Below are positions 8,036 to 15,456 of a stretch of 34,821 nucleotides of DNA, one piece after another. The stretch comes from an uncultured Oscillospiraceae bacterium. Lineage in GTDB: Bacteria; Bacillota; Clostridia; Oscillospirales; Oscillospiraceae. The translations under genes and the position numbers were made by a program. Every line of letters begins with the position of its first letter. The first letter of the stretch is position 1. The stretch lies in the NCBI GenBank assembly GCA_944387035.1, contig CALXDJ010000021.1:1-34821 (forward strand). The letters are read 5' to 3'. A model generated the notes under the pieces. That model was given only the letters and a program-made list of their open reading frames with translations, had not been told where the DNA came from and ran no database searches.

Positions 8036-8308
8036 ATGGAACAAAACCGGGTGGCCGTCATGGCCATCATCGTGCGGGAGGGGGACTCAGTGGCCGCCCT
8101 CAACGCGCTGCTTCACGCATACGGCGATTTCATCATCGGGCGGATGGGCGTGCCCTACCGCAGCCGGGGCGTGAGCCTGATCAGCATTGCCATGGACGCA
8201 CCGGGGAGCGTGATCTCCGCCCTGTCCGGCAAGATCGGACGGCTGGAGGGCATCACGGTGAAAACCGTCTACGCCCCGGAAGAGGCCCTGGGCCCGGCCC
8301 AGGAGTAA
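8036..8308 (+). CDS. TM1266-type putative iron-only hydrogenase system regulator
   Basis: This 90-residue protein matches the TM1266 family, small ACT/NikR-like alpha-beta proteins often found near [FeFe]-hydrogenase maturation genes. Recognisable segments are RVAVMAIIVREGDSV, IIGRMGVPYRSRGVSLISIAMD and SALSGKIGRLEGITVKTVYA. The family's function is not established; 'regulator' is an annotation tradition. The ATG at 8036 has AGGAGG 8 bases upstream, and the in-frame ATG at 8015 has no such site. Here it is joined not to hydE/F/G but to an ABC importer: the lipoprotein gene starts 16 bases later. It probably senses or handles a ligand related to that transport (inference). Confidence 0.85.
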   Translation: MEQNRVAVMAIIVREGDSVAALNALLHAYGDFIIGRMGVPYRSRGVSLISIAMDAPGSVISALSGKIGRLEGITVKTVYAPEEALGPAQE

Positions 8309-8324
8309 GAAAGGAGTATTCCCT

Positions 8325-9383
8325 ATGAAGAAATTGTTTCGAAGCGCCGCGGTTCTGGCGCTGGCGGCCGCCCTGCTGGTAAGCCTGACGGCCTGCGGCA
8401 AGGAGCAGGAGACCCAGCCGGAGACGGAGGAGCCCGTACAGGAAGCGCCCGCCACGCTGCGGGTAGGCGCGCTGAAGGGTCCCACGGCCATGGGCCTGGT
8501 GGAGCTGATGAAGGCCAGCGATCTGGTAAGTGCCGGGGAGGACGTGCCCCAGGCGTATGACAATCTCCCCGACGCGGTGGATAGCTACACCTTCACCCTG
8601 GCCGCTGCCGCCACGGAGCTGGCGCCGCAGCTGGTCAAGGGCGATCTGGACATCGCCTGCGTGCCGGCCAACCTGGCCGCCACCCTCTATCAGCAGACGG
8701 AGGGAGAGGTCGTGACGCTGGGCATCAACACCCTGGGCGTGCTGTATATTGTGGAAAACGGCAACGCCGTGCAGTCCCTGGCGGACCTGGAGGGCAAGAC
8801 CATGGTCGCTTCCGGCAAGGACTCCACCCCGGAGTATGCCCTGCGGTATTTGCTGGAGGAAAACGGTGTGGACCCGGATACCGGCGTGGTGATCGACTGG
8901 AAGAATGAGCACAGTGAGTGCGTCAGCGCCCTGGCCTCCGGCGCCGCCACCATCGCCCTGCTGCCCCAGCCCTTTGTCACCGTGGCTGAGAGCAAGATGC
9001 CCGAGCTGCGCACGGCCCTGGATCTGACGGAGCAGTGGGATGCGCTGGACAACGGTTCCGCCCTGATTACCGGCGTGGTGGTGGCCCGGCGGGACGTGGT
9101 GGAAGCCCATCCCCAGGCTGTGGAGCGGTTTTTGGAGCAGTACGCCGCCAGCGTGGACTGGGTCAACGCCAACACCGCTGACGCCGCGGCCCTGATCGGG
9201 GAGTACGGCATTGTGGATGCCGCCGTGGCGGAGAAGGCCCTCCCGGCGTGCAACATCGTGTGCATCACCGGCAGCGAGATGAAGGAAAAGCTCTCCGGCT
9301 ATCTCCAGGTCCTCTGCGACGCCTCCGCCGACTCCGTGGGCGGCGCTATGCCTGGTGACGACTTCTACTACGGCGCGGAGTAA
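8325..9383 (+). CDS. ABC transporter substrate-binding lipoprotein, NitT/TauT-like
   Basis: This is the extracellular ligand-binding part of an importer. Residues 1-24 form a lipoprotein signal (MKK, hydrophobic run, LTAC lipobox with Cys24), followed by a Glu/Gln/Pro linker and a periplasmic-binding domain. The segment LRVGALKGPTAMGLVELM and later VYIxEN/LADLEGKT-like parts resemble the SsuA/ThiY/NMT1 group that binds small organic compounds such as sulfonates or thiamine precursors. The ligand cannot be read from the sequence. The length of 352 residues is normal. Permease and ATPase genes follow directly. AAAGGAG supports the start. Confidence 0.9.
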   Translation: MKKLFRSAAVLALAAALLVSLTACGKEQETQPETEEPVQEAPATLRVGALKGPTAMGLVELMKASDLVSAGEDVPQAYDNLPDAVDSYTFTLAAAATELAPQLVKGDLDIACVPANLAATLYQQTEGEVVTLGINTLGVLYIVENGNAVQSLADLEGKTMVASGKDSTPEYALRYLLEENGVDPDTGVVIDWKNEHSECVSALASGAATIALLPQPFVTVAESKMPELRTALDLTEQWDALDNGSALITGVVVARRDVVEAHPQAVERFLEQYAASVDWVNANTADAAALIGEYGIVDAAVAEKALPACNIVCITGSEMKEKLSGYLQVLCDASADSVGGAMPGDDFYYGAE

Positions 9384-9384
9384 G

Positions 9385-10146
9385 ATGAAACGGATCGTGC
9401 GCCGGGTGTGGCCGGCGGCGGTATGGCTGGGGGTATGGCAGGCCGGGAGCATGGCCTTCGCGGCCATCTATCCCCACGGGGCGCTGCTGCTGGCCTCGCC
9501 CCTGGCCTCACTGAAGGCGCTTTGCGGCATGGCCGGCACCGCCGCCTTCTGGACCGCGGTGCTCCGGTCCACTCTGTGCATCTGGGGCGGCTGGCTGGCT
9601 GGGTGTTTGCTGGCGGTGGTCCTGGCGGCGGCCGCGGCCCGGTTTGCCGCGGTGGAGGAGCTGCTGGCGCCGCTGGTATCGGCGGTGAAGGCGGTGCCGG
9701 TGGTGTCCCTCATCATTTTGATTTTGGTGCTGCTGGACAGCCGCGCCCTGCCCTGGGTGATTGCGGGGCTCATGGCCTTCCCGCCGGTGTACGCCAACGT
9801 CCTGGCGGGCATCCGGGGGGCGGACCGGCAGCTTCTGGAGATGGCCCGGGTGTTCCGGGTGCCGCCCAGGCGGCAGCTGTGGGGCATCTGGGGACCGGCG
9901 GTGCTGCCGGGCTTCCGGGCGGCGGTGTCGGTGTCCACGGGGCTTTGCTGGAAGGCCGGTGCCGCGGCGGAGGTCATCGGACTGTGCGCCGGGACCATCG
10001 GCGAGGGACTCTACACGGCCAAGGTCTACTTCCAGACGGCGGAGCTGTTCGCCTGGACGGCGGTGATCGTAGCCCTGTCGGCCCTGACGGAGCATCTGGC
10101 GCTGTGGGCGGTGGACGCCCTGGCGGGAAAGGCGGGGATGCGGTGA
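9385..10146 (+). CDS. ABC transporter permease, NitT/TauT-like
   Basis: This 253-residue membrane protein has about six hydrophobic segments. Its EAA-type loop, GIRGADRQLLEMARVFRVPPRR, contacts the ATPase. This is the inner-membrane channel for the lipoprotein encoded just upstream. The ATG at 9385 is 1 base after the upstream stop and has GGAG inside the end of that gene, so an earlier in-frame start at 9355 is unlikely. The stop TGA overlaps the ATG of the ATPase gene by one base, which indicates translational coupling. Confidence 0.92.
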   Translation: MKRIVRRVWPAAVWLGVWQAGSMAFAAIYPHGALLLASPLASLKALCGMAGTAAFWTAVLRSTLCIWGGWLAGCLLAVVLAAAAARFAAVEELLAPLVSAVKAVPVVSLIILILVLLDSRALPWVIAGLMAFPPVYANVLAGIRGADRQLLEMARVFRVPPRRQLWGIWGPAVLPGFRAAVSVSTGLCWKAGAAAEVIGLCAGTIGEGLYTAKVYFQTAELFAWTAVIVALSALTEHLALWAVDALAGKAGMR

Positions 10147-10709
10147 TGGAGATCGGCGTGGCCCATGTGTGGAAAACGTACGGCCAGACAGCGGTGCTGC
10201 GGGACGTGAGCTTCACCGCAGGCGCCCGGCCGGTGTGCCTGACGGCGCCCTCCGGGGCGGGTAAGACCACATTGCTGCGGATTTTGCTGGGCCTGGAGCA
10301 GCCGGACCGGGGAGAGGTGCTGGCGCCGCCGGGAACGCGGTGGAGCGCGGTCTTTCAGGAGGACCGCCTGCTGGAGCATCTGGACGCCCGGGACAATCTG
10401 CGCTTTGTTCTGGGAGCGGTGTCCCCGGAGGCCCTGGCGCTGCTGGAGGCCCTGGGCCTGGGGGACGTGGGCGGCAAGGCCGTGGCGGAGTACTCCGGCG
10501 GCATGCGCCGCCGTCTGGCCCTGGCCCGGGCGCTGCTCTCGCCCTGTGATGCCCTGGTGCTGGACGAGCCCTTCACCGGATTGGACCCGGAGATCCGGGC
10601 GCGGTGCTGGGAGCAGGTGCGCCGTTATACGGCGGGCAAGAGCGTGGTGCTTGCTTCCCACGACCCGGCGGATGCCCGGGCCCTGGAGGCGGAGATTTTC
10701 CGGTTGTAA
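10146..10709 (+). CDS. ABC transporter ATP-binding protein, NitT/TauT-like
   Basis: This 187-residue ATPase powers the importer. Walker A is APSGAGKTT (about residues 34-42), the ABC signature is YSGGMRRRLALARAL and Walker B is DALVLDEPF, followed by a SHDP switch histidine. It is shorter than the usual 220-260 residues of this family: the region between Walker A and the signature is compact and there is no C-terminal extension. All catalytic motifs are present, so it should be active. The start overlaps the permease stop by one base. A terminator begins 6 bases after its stop. Confidence 0.93.
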   Translation: MEIGVAHVWKTYGQTAVLRDVSFTAGARPVCLTAPSGAGKTTLLRILLGLEQPDRGEVLAPPGTRWSAVFQEDRLLEHLDARDNLRFVLGAVSPEALALLEALGLGDVGGKAVAEYSGGMRRRLALARALLSPCDALVLDEPFTGLDPEIRARCWEQVRRYTAGKSVVLASHDPADARALEAEIFRL

Positions 10710-10714
10710 GGAAG

Positions 10715-10750
10715 AACCGCTCTGTGGTAGACTGACCACAGAGCGGTTTT
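10715..10750 (+). terminator. Terminator after the ABC importer
   Basis: A perfect 14-bp stem AACCGCTCTGTGGT / ACCACAGAGCGGTT (10715-10728, 10735-10748) with a 6-base loop, followed by TTACTTT. Confidence 0.85.
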
Positions 10751-10776
10751 ACTTTGCACATACGGAGGGATTTGCC

Positions 10777-11919
10777 ATGAAAAAGTTCGTGCTGGTACCG
10801 GATTCCTTCAAGGGGACCATGACCTCGGCCCAGGTCTGCGCGTCCATGGAGGCGGGGATCCGCCGGGTGCTGCCCCAGGCACAGGTGGTGTCGCTGCCGG
10901 TGGCCGACGGCGGAGAGGGCAGTGCCGAGGCCTTTTTGACGGCCTTGGGCGGACAGCGGGTGGTCCGGACCGTCACCGGTCCGGAGGGACGGCCCCTGGA
11001 GAGCTTTTATGCCCTGCTGCCCGACGGCACGGCGGTGATCGAGATGGCCGCGGCGGCGGGCCTTCCGCAGGTCATAGGGGAGAAGAACCCGGAAACCACC
11101 ACCACCTACGGCGTGGGGGAGCTGCTGGTCCACGCGGCGCACCACGGCGCCAAGCGGGCGGTGATGTGCCTGGGCGGCAGCGCCACCAACGACGGCGGCT
11201 GCGGCGCGGCCAGTGCCTGCGGCGTCCGGTTTGTCAATGGAGCGGGGGAAGCCTTCGTCCCCGTGGGCGGAACCCTGGCTGAGATCGCCTCCGTGGATGT
11301 AACGGGGATGGACCCGGCGGTGGCGGCGCTGGAGATCGTCACCATGTGCGATATCGACAATCCCCTCTGCGGCCCCACCGGCGCGGCAGCGGTGTTCGGT
11401 CCCCAGAAGGGGGCGGACGCCGCCCAGATTCAGCGCCTGGACGCGGGCCTTGCCCACCTGGCCCAAATCCTGGAGCGGGATCTGGGGATCAGCACAGTGG
11501 ACCTGCCCGGCGCCGGAGCTGCCGGCGGCATGGGCGCGGGGATGGCGGCCTTTTTCCGCAGCCGGCTCCAGCCGGGCATTGAGACGGTGCTGGACACCGT
11601 CCGGTTTGCGGAGGTCGTCCGGGACGCGGACTGGATTTTCACCGGCGAGGGCCGTCTGGACGGCCAGAGTCTGCGGGGCAAGGTGGTCTCCGGCGTGGCC
11701 CGCCGGGCCGGCGGGGTGCCGGTGGCGGCCATTGTGGGCGACGTGGGCGACGGAGCCTCGGCGGTGTATGACCGGGGCGTCAGCGCGGTGTTTTCCATCA
11801 ACCGGGTGGCCGTGCCCTATCTGGAGGCCCGGCTCCGGGCCCGGCAGGACCTGGAGGACACCGTGGCGGACATCGTGCGGGTGATGAAAATTTCCTGGAG
11901 TGCAGGGAAAGAGGACTAG
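10777..11919 (+). CDS. Glycerate kinase, type 1 family
   Basis: This 380-residue protein matches the glycerate kinase type-1 (GlxK/GarK) family, which phosphorylates D-glycerate, usually to 2-phosphoglycerate. Recognisable parts are the N-terminal VLVPDSFKGTMTSAQV, VADGGEGSAEAFL, CLGGSATNDGGCGAA in the middle and IFTGEGRLDGQSLRGKVV near residue 290. The ATG has ACGGAGGG 7 bases upstream. It follows a terminator, so it needs its own promoter or read-through; I see no convincing -35/-10 in the short gap. A role in glycerate or serine-derived carbon use is inferred from the family. Confidence 0.93.
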   Translation: MKKFVLVPDSFKGTMTSAQVCASMEAGIRRVLPQAQVVSLPVADGGEGSAEAFLTALGGQRVVRTVTGPEGRPLESFYALLPDGTAVIEMAAAAGLPQVIGEKNPETTTTYGVGELLVHAAHHGAKRAVMCLGGSATNDGGCGAASACGVRFVNGAGEAFVPVGGTLAEIASVDVTGMDPAVAALEIVTMCDIDNPLCGPTGAAAVFGPQKGADAAQIQRLDAGLAHLAQILERDLGISTVDLPGAGAAGGMGAGMAAFFRSRLQPGIETVLDTVRFAEVVRDADWIFTGEGRLDGQSLRGKVVSGVARRAGGVPVAAIVGDVGDGASAVYDRGVSAVFSINRVAVPYLEARLRARQDLEDTVADIVRVMKISWSAGKED

Positions 11920-11936
11920 CATTGCACCGGGGAATA

Positions 11937-11945
11937 TGATATAAT
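11937..11945 (+). promoter_or_regulatory. Extended -10 promoter of the degV-family gene
   Basis: TGATATAAT is a perfect extended -10 (TGnTATAAT). No good -35 lies at 16-18 bases, as is common for extended -10 promoters. It is 46 bases before the start codon. Confidence 0.6.
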
Positions 11946-11990
11946 GCCTCCGGCCATGCGGCCCATGTGAAACGGGAAGGAGAACCCCCT

Positions 11991-12830
11991 ATGATCAAAA
12001 TTACCACGGACAGCACCTGTGATCTGCCCGCGCAGCTGCTGGAGCAGCACCATATTTCCGTCATTCCTCTGGGCATCGTCAAAGGCGGCGAGCTCTTCCG
12101 GGACGGTGAGAACATCACCACCGCGGACATTGCCGCCCATGTGGATGCCGGCGGTGACATCACCACCACCAACGCCGTGAGCATCGGGGACTATGAGGCG
12201 CTCTTCGCCCGGGAGTCCGCCCGAAACGACGCGGTGATTCACCTCAACATCGGCATCGGATTTTCCTGCTGCCACCAGAACGCGTGCCTGGCGGCGGAGG
12301 AGTTTGACAACGTCCATGTGGTGGATACCGCCAACCTCTCGGTGGGCCACGGACTGCTGGTGCTCCTGGCGGCGGAGGCGGCGGAGGCCGGCGCGTCGGT
12401 GGAGGAGATTCTGGCCATGCTGGCTGAGAAGATTCCCCAGGTGGAAATGAGCTTCGTGCTGGACCGGCTGGACTACATGAAAAAAGGCGGACGCTGCTCG
12501 GCAGTGCTGGCTCTGGGCGCCAATCTCCTCAAGCTGCACCCCTGCATTGAGGTCCAAAACGGAAAGATGGGCGTGACCAAGAAGTTCCGCGGCTCCATCG
12601 AGAAGGTGGTGGCGGACTATCTGCGGGACCGGCTCTCCGGCCGGACGGACATCGATCACCGCCGCTGCATCCTGGTGGATACCGCCTTTTCCGACGATCT
12701 GGCGGCCATCGGCCGGAAGGTGCTGGCGGAAGTGGGCGGCTTTGACGAAGTGATCGAGACCAAGGCGGGATGCACCATCTTCTGCCACTGCGGCACCAAT
12801 ACCCTGGGTGTGGTGTTTTTGCGCAAATAA
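11991..12830 (+). CDS. DegV family fatty-acid-binding protein
   Basis: DegV/FakB proteins hold a fatty acid and present it to a fatty acid kinase (FakA) in Gram-positive bacteria. This 279-residue protein starts IKITTDSTCDLP, the family hallmark around the lipid carboxylate, and has VVDTANLSVGHGLLV and a LDYMKKGGRCSA segment. The start at 11991 has AAGGAG 8 bases upstream; an in-frame ATG at 11967 has none. FakA is not in the window. Many genomes carry several paralogues with different lipid preference, so the specificity here is unknown. Confidence 0.92.
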   Translation: MIKITTDSTCDLPAQLLEQHHISVIPLGIVKGGELFRDGENITTADIAAHVDAGGDITTTNAVSIGDYEALFARESARNDAVIHLNIGIGFSCCHQNACLAAEEFDNVHVVDTANLSVGHGLLVLLAAEAAEAGASVEEILAMLAEKIPQVEMSFVLDRLDYMKKGGRCSAVLALGANLLKLHPCIEVQNGKMGVTKKFRGSIEKVVADYLRDRLSGRTDIDHRRCILVDTAFSDDLAAIGRKVLAEVGGFDEVIETKAGCTIFCHCGTNTLGVVFLRK

Positions 12831-12833
12831 TTC

Positions 12834-12868
12834 AAAAAAACAAGAGGACCGGAGTTCCGGTCCTCTTG
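12834..12868. terminator. Bidirectional terminator between degV-family gene and ridA
   Basis: Perfect 13-bp arms CAAGAGGACCGGA / TCCGGTCCTCTTG (12841-12853, 12856-12868). A7 at 12834-12840 gives a T-tract for the minus strand, so it mainly ends ridA; on the plus strand the tail is weak. Confidence 0.85.
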
Positions 12869-12885
12869 CTGCATTTCGCGGCGGA

Positions 12886-13260
12886 TTACTTGGCGGCGAT
12901 GGCCTCGATTTCGCACAGCACGCCCTTGGGCAGGTCCTTGACCGCCACACAGGAGCGGGCGGGCTTGGTGGTGAAATACCGGGCATAGACCTCGTTGAAG
13001 GCGGCGAAGTCGCCCATGTCCGCCAGGAAGCAGGTGGTCTTGAAGACCTGCTCCAGGCTGGAGCCGGCGGCTTCCAGAATGGCGCCCACGTTCTTGCAGC
13101 TCTGCTCAGCCTGGGCGGCGATGCCCTCAGGGATGGCGCCGGTGGCGGGATCTACCGGAATCTGGCCGGAGGTATATACGAACTCACCCACAACCCAGCC
13201 CTGGGAATACGGGCCGATGGCACCGGGGGCATTGTTGGTGGCAATAACGGTCTTTTCCAT
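12886..13260 (-). CDS. ridA: RidA family reactive intermediate deaminase
   Basis: RidA hydrolyses reactive 2-imino/enamine acids released by PLP enzymes, protecting other PLP enzymes. The 124-residue length is typical. Motifs are NAPGAIGPYSQGW at the N-terminus, FVYTSGQIPVDPATG, and PARSCVAVKDLPKGVLCEIEAIA with the conserved arginine that binds the substrate carboxylate. AAGGAGG lies 7 bases before the ATG. The gene is convergent with the degV-family gene and divergent from the thioesterase gene. Confidence 0.95.
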   Translation of the reverse strand: MEKTVIATNNAPGAIGPYSQGWVVGEFVYTSGQIPVDPATGAIPEGIAAQAEQSCKNVGAILEAAGSSLEQVFKTTCFLADMGDFAAFNEVYARYFTTKPARSCVAVKDLPKGVLCEIEAIAAK

Positions 13261-13299
13261 GACAGAAGCCTCCTTAAAAAAGTAAGATGGGTTGGCTTC

Positions 13300-13327
13300 A
13301 TCATATCACAGGGGACAGAAAAGTCAA
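13300..13327 (-). promoter_or_regulatory. Promoter of ridA
   Basis: On the minus strand TTGACT (13327-13322), a 16-base spacer and TATGAT (13305-13300), with TG one base before the -10 (extended -10). Confidence 0.75.
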
Positions 13328-13336
13328 CCTTTCCGC

Positions 13337-13365
13337 TTGTGAAATGGGGAAAAACGTGGTACGAT
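13337..13365 (+). promoter_or_regulatory. Promoter of the acyl-ACP thioesterase gene
   Basis: TTGTGA (13337-13342), a 17-base spacer and TACGAT (13360-13365), back to back with the ridA promoter. Confidence 0.65.
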
Positions 13366-13402
13366 AGATTCCGTTTAGAAAATATAAAGGAGTATCAAAA
13401 CC

Positions 13403-14167
13403 GTGCAGGATTTTAAGCAAAGACTGTTGGAAAACGGTTATTTCCGGCAGGAAGAATTGGTATTTGCCGACTGTGACCGCAACAAACGGGCACGGGTGGC
13501 GACGCTTTTGAGCAAGGTGGGCGCCTATGCGGGCTACGATTATGACGCCCGGGGATTGACCCATGAGAAGCTTTACGCCATGCGGGAGGTGTTTTTGCTC
13601 TCCCGGATCGCGCTGCGGATTCATCACTGCCCCATGGCCCGGGACGTGCTGGACATCACCACCTGGGAAAACGGCGCCCGGGGCGCCCACATGCAGCGGG
13701 TGTTTGAAATGGCGGACCAGACGGGGCGGCTGTGCGTGAGCGTCAAGAGCGAGTGGATTCTGGTGGACCCCCTGACCCGGAAGATCCTCCGGCCCGCCTC
13801 CTTCACCGCCAAGCCCCTGATGACCTGCGACCGGGTGATCGACTGCCCGGACCCCCAGAAGATCACGCTGCCCCGCCAGGGTCTGGAGGAGCTGGGGGAG
13901 CGGCAGGTGCGCTGGTCCGATTTGGACGGCAACGGGCACCTGTTCAGCGGGCGCTACGGCGATATCGTCTGGGACTATCTGCCCGCGGACCTGCAGGCCC
14001 TGCCGGTGAAGGAGTTCCAGATCAATTACAGCCGGGAGGCCACCCTGGGCGAGAATCTGCGCCTGCTGGGCATCCGGGATGCGCACGGCTACCGCATAGA
14101 GGGCCTGGGGCCGGACGGCATGTCCTGCTTTACGGCCCAGTGCGTCTTTGGCGAGGCGTGGGACTGA
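13403..14167 (+). CDS. Acyl-ACP thioesterase
   Basis: This 254-residue protein belongs to the FatA/FatB-type bacterial acyl-ACP thioesterases, which release free fatty acids from acyl carrier protein. It has two hot-dog halves. The C-terminal half has WSDLDGNGHLFSGRYGDIVWDYLP, the family's Asp/Asn/His active-site pattern; the N-terminal half has VFADCDRNKRARVATLLSKVG. The start is GTG with AAAGGAG 10 bases upstream. It stands alone with no fatty-acid synthesis genes nearby, though a lipid-binding DegV protein is encoded 0.6 kb away. Substrate chain length cannot be predicted. Confidence 0.9.
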   Translation: MQDFKQRLLENGYFRQEELVFADCDRNKRARVATLLSKVGAYAGYDYDARGLTHEKLYAMREVFLLSRIALRIHHCPMARDVLDITTWENGARGAHMQRVFEMADQTGRLCVSVKSEWILVDPLTRKILRPASFTAKPLMTCDRVIDCPDPQKITLPRQGLEELGERQVRWSDLDGNGHLFSGRYGDIVWDYLPADLQALPVKEFQINYSREATLGENLRLLGIRDAHGYRIEGLGPDGMSCFTAQCVFGEAWD

Positions 14168-14180
14168 TCCCCAAAAAGAG

Positions 14181-14220
14181 AAAAACAGGAAGGACTTCCA
14201 TGAAGTCCTTCCTGTTTTTT
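14181..14220. terminator. Bidirectional terminator
   Basis: Long perfect arms AAAAACAGGAAGGACTTC / GAAGTCCTTCCTGTTTTT (14181-14198, 14202-14219) with A and T tracts at the two ends. It serves the thioesterase gene and the convergent hydroxy-acid oxidase gene. Confidence 0.9.
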
Positions 14221-14236
14221 CCTGGGCTTTGTGCGC

Positions 14237-15256
14237 TTAGTAGCCGAAGAGCATGGAGCGGCGGATCTCCGCCAGGGAGTGGGCGCCGCACATGGCCATG
14301 GTGTCGGTCAGTTCGGCGCGGAGCTTGTCCACAAAGACCTGCACGCCCTCAGCGCCGCCGCCGTAGACCATGTTCACGAAGGGCCGGCCGATGAGCACCG
14401 CGTCGGCGCCCAAGGCCAGGGCCTTGAACACGTCCATGCCGGAGCGGATGCCGCCGTCCACCAGGACGGTCATCTTGCCGCCCACGGCGTCCACGATGGC
14501 GGGGAGCACCTCGGCGGTGGCGGGGCACTGGTCCAGCACCCGGCCGCCGTGGTTGGAGACCACGATGCCGGCGGCGCCGGCCTCCAGGGCCTTGCGGGCA
14601 CCCTCCACGGTCATGATGCCCTTGAGGATGAAGGGCTTTTCCGCCCACTGGACGATCTGGCGCAGCTCCTCCACGGTCTTGCTGCCGGCGGGAGGCGTCA
14701 TGTTCTTCAGGAAGGGCAGACCCGCCGCGTCAATGTCCATGGCGATGGCAAAGGGATCGGCGGCCTTGACCAAGTCCAGCTTTTCCCGGATGGTGTCCAT
14801 GTTCCAGGGCTTGATGGTGGGCACGCCGCAGCCGCCGGCCTTCTGCAGGGCCTGGGCGGCACCCTGCATCACAGCGGGATTGGTGCCGTCGCCGGTGAAG
14901 GCGGCGATGCCCGCCTGGGCACAGGCCGGGACCAGAATGTCGTTATACTGCAGATCGTCGTACTTGTCGCCGTAGTGGAGCGTCATGGCGCCCACCGGCG
15001 CGGCGAACACCGGCAGAGACACGGTCCGGCCGAAGAGGGTGAAGGTGGTGTCCACGGGCTTATTTTCACAGATGGTGTCCATGTTCACGCACAGCTCCTG
15101 CCACTTCTGGTAGTTGCGGATGAAGCCGGTGCCGATGCCCTTGGCACCGGGGCCGGGGATGGTATTGCGGCAGGCCAGGCCGTTGCAGGTGGGGCAGGAC
15201 TTGCAGTAGGGCCCCATGCAGGTACGGGCGTTTTCCAGAACTTCCTGATACGTCAC
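14237..15256 (-). CDS. FMN-dependent alpha-hydroxy-acid oxidizing protein with Cys-rich N-terminus
   Basis: This enzyme of the lactate/glycolate oxidase family oxidises an alpha-hydroxy acid via FMN. The TIM-barrel motifs are present: KPFILKGI with the FMN lysine, VSNHGGRVLD with the catalytic His and substrate-binding Arg, and LVDGGIRSGMDVFKAL plus GADAVLIGRPF for the phosphate. I start it at GTG 15256, which has GGAGGG 7 bases upstream; an ATG at 15289 has no site. With this start the first 29 residues carry five cysteines in a C-x4-C-x2-C-x2-C-x4-C pattern, unlike classical oxidases, which suggests a metal or Fe-S site. Substrate and electron acceptor are unknown; in an anaerobe a dehydrogenase role is more likely than an oxidase role. 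Confidence 0.9.
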   Translation of the reverse strand: MTYQEVLENARTCMGPYCKSCPTCNGLACRNTIPGPGAKGIGTGFIRNYQKWQELCVNMDTICENKPVDTTFTLFGRTVSLPVFAAPVGAMTLHYGDKYDDLQYNDILVPACAQAGIAAFTGDGTNPAVMQGAAQALQKAGGCGVPTIKPWNMDTIREKLDLVKAADPFAIAMDIDAAGLPFLKNMTPPAGSKTVEELRQIVQWAEKPFILKGIMTVEGARKALEAGAAGIVVSNHGGRVLDQCPATAEVLPAIVDAVGGKMTVLVDGGIRSGMDVFKALALGADAVLIGRPFVNMVYGGGAEGVQVFVDKLRAELTDTMAMCGAHSLAEIRRSMLFGY

Positions 15257-15304
15257 GATAATTCCCTCCGATATCGATGCGATTCGCAAAAATTGGATGC
15301 TTTC

Positions 15305-15333
15305 ATTGTAGCGCGGCCGGAAGAAAAAGGCAA
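15305..15333 (-). promoter_or_regulatory. Promoter of the hydroxy-acid oxidizing protein gene
   Basis: Minus strand TTGCCT (15333-15328), a 17-base spacer and TACAAT (15310-15305). Confidence 0.78.
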
Positions 15334-15373
15334 GCAGGGCCGGAAAAAAGCACGGCGGAAAGCGGTCAATCCG

Positions 15374-15401
15374 CGGAACCTTTTTGACCGGATGTCGTCT
15401 A
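15374..15401 (+). promoter_or_regulatory. ECF-sigma-type promoter of the DUF4349 lipoprotein gene
   Basis: CGGAAC (15374-15379), 16 bases, then CGTCTA (15396-15401). The GGAAC core, the following T-run and the CGTC -10 match the general ECF sigma pattern (compare TGAAAC-N16-CGTC of Bacillus SigX/SigM/SigW-type sites). An overlapping TTGACC has no -10 at vegetative spacing. Confidence 0.6.
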
Positions 15402-15456
15402 TATGAATAGCAGAATGGAAGACCTTGGATGAAATAAAAAGAAGGAGGGAATCACC

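Noticed and set aside
15384-15412. Vegetative promoter using TTGACC upstream of the DUF4349 gene
   Set aside because: No -10-like hexamer stands at 16-18 bases; the ECF-type match in the same place is much better.
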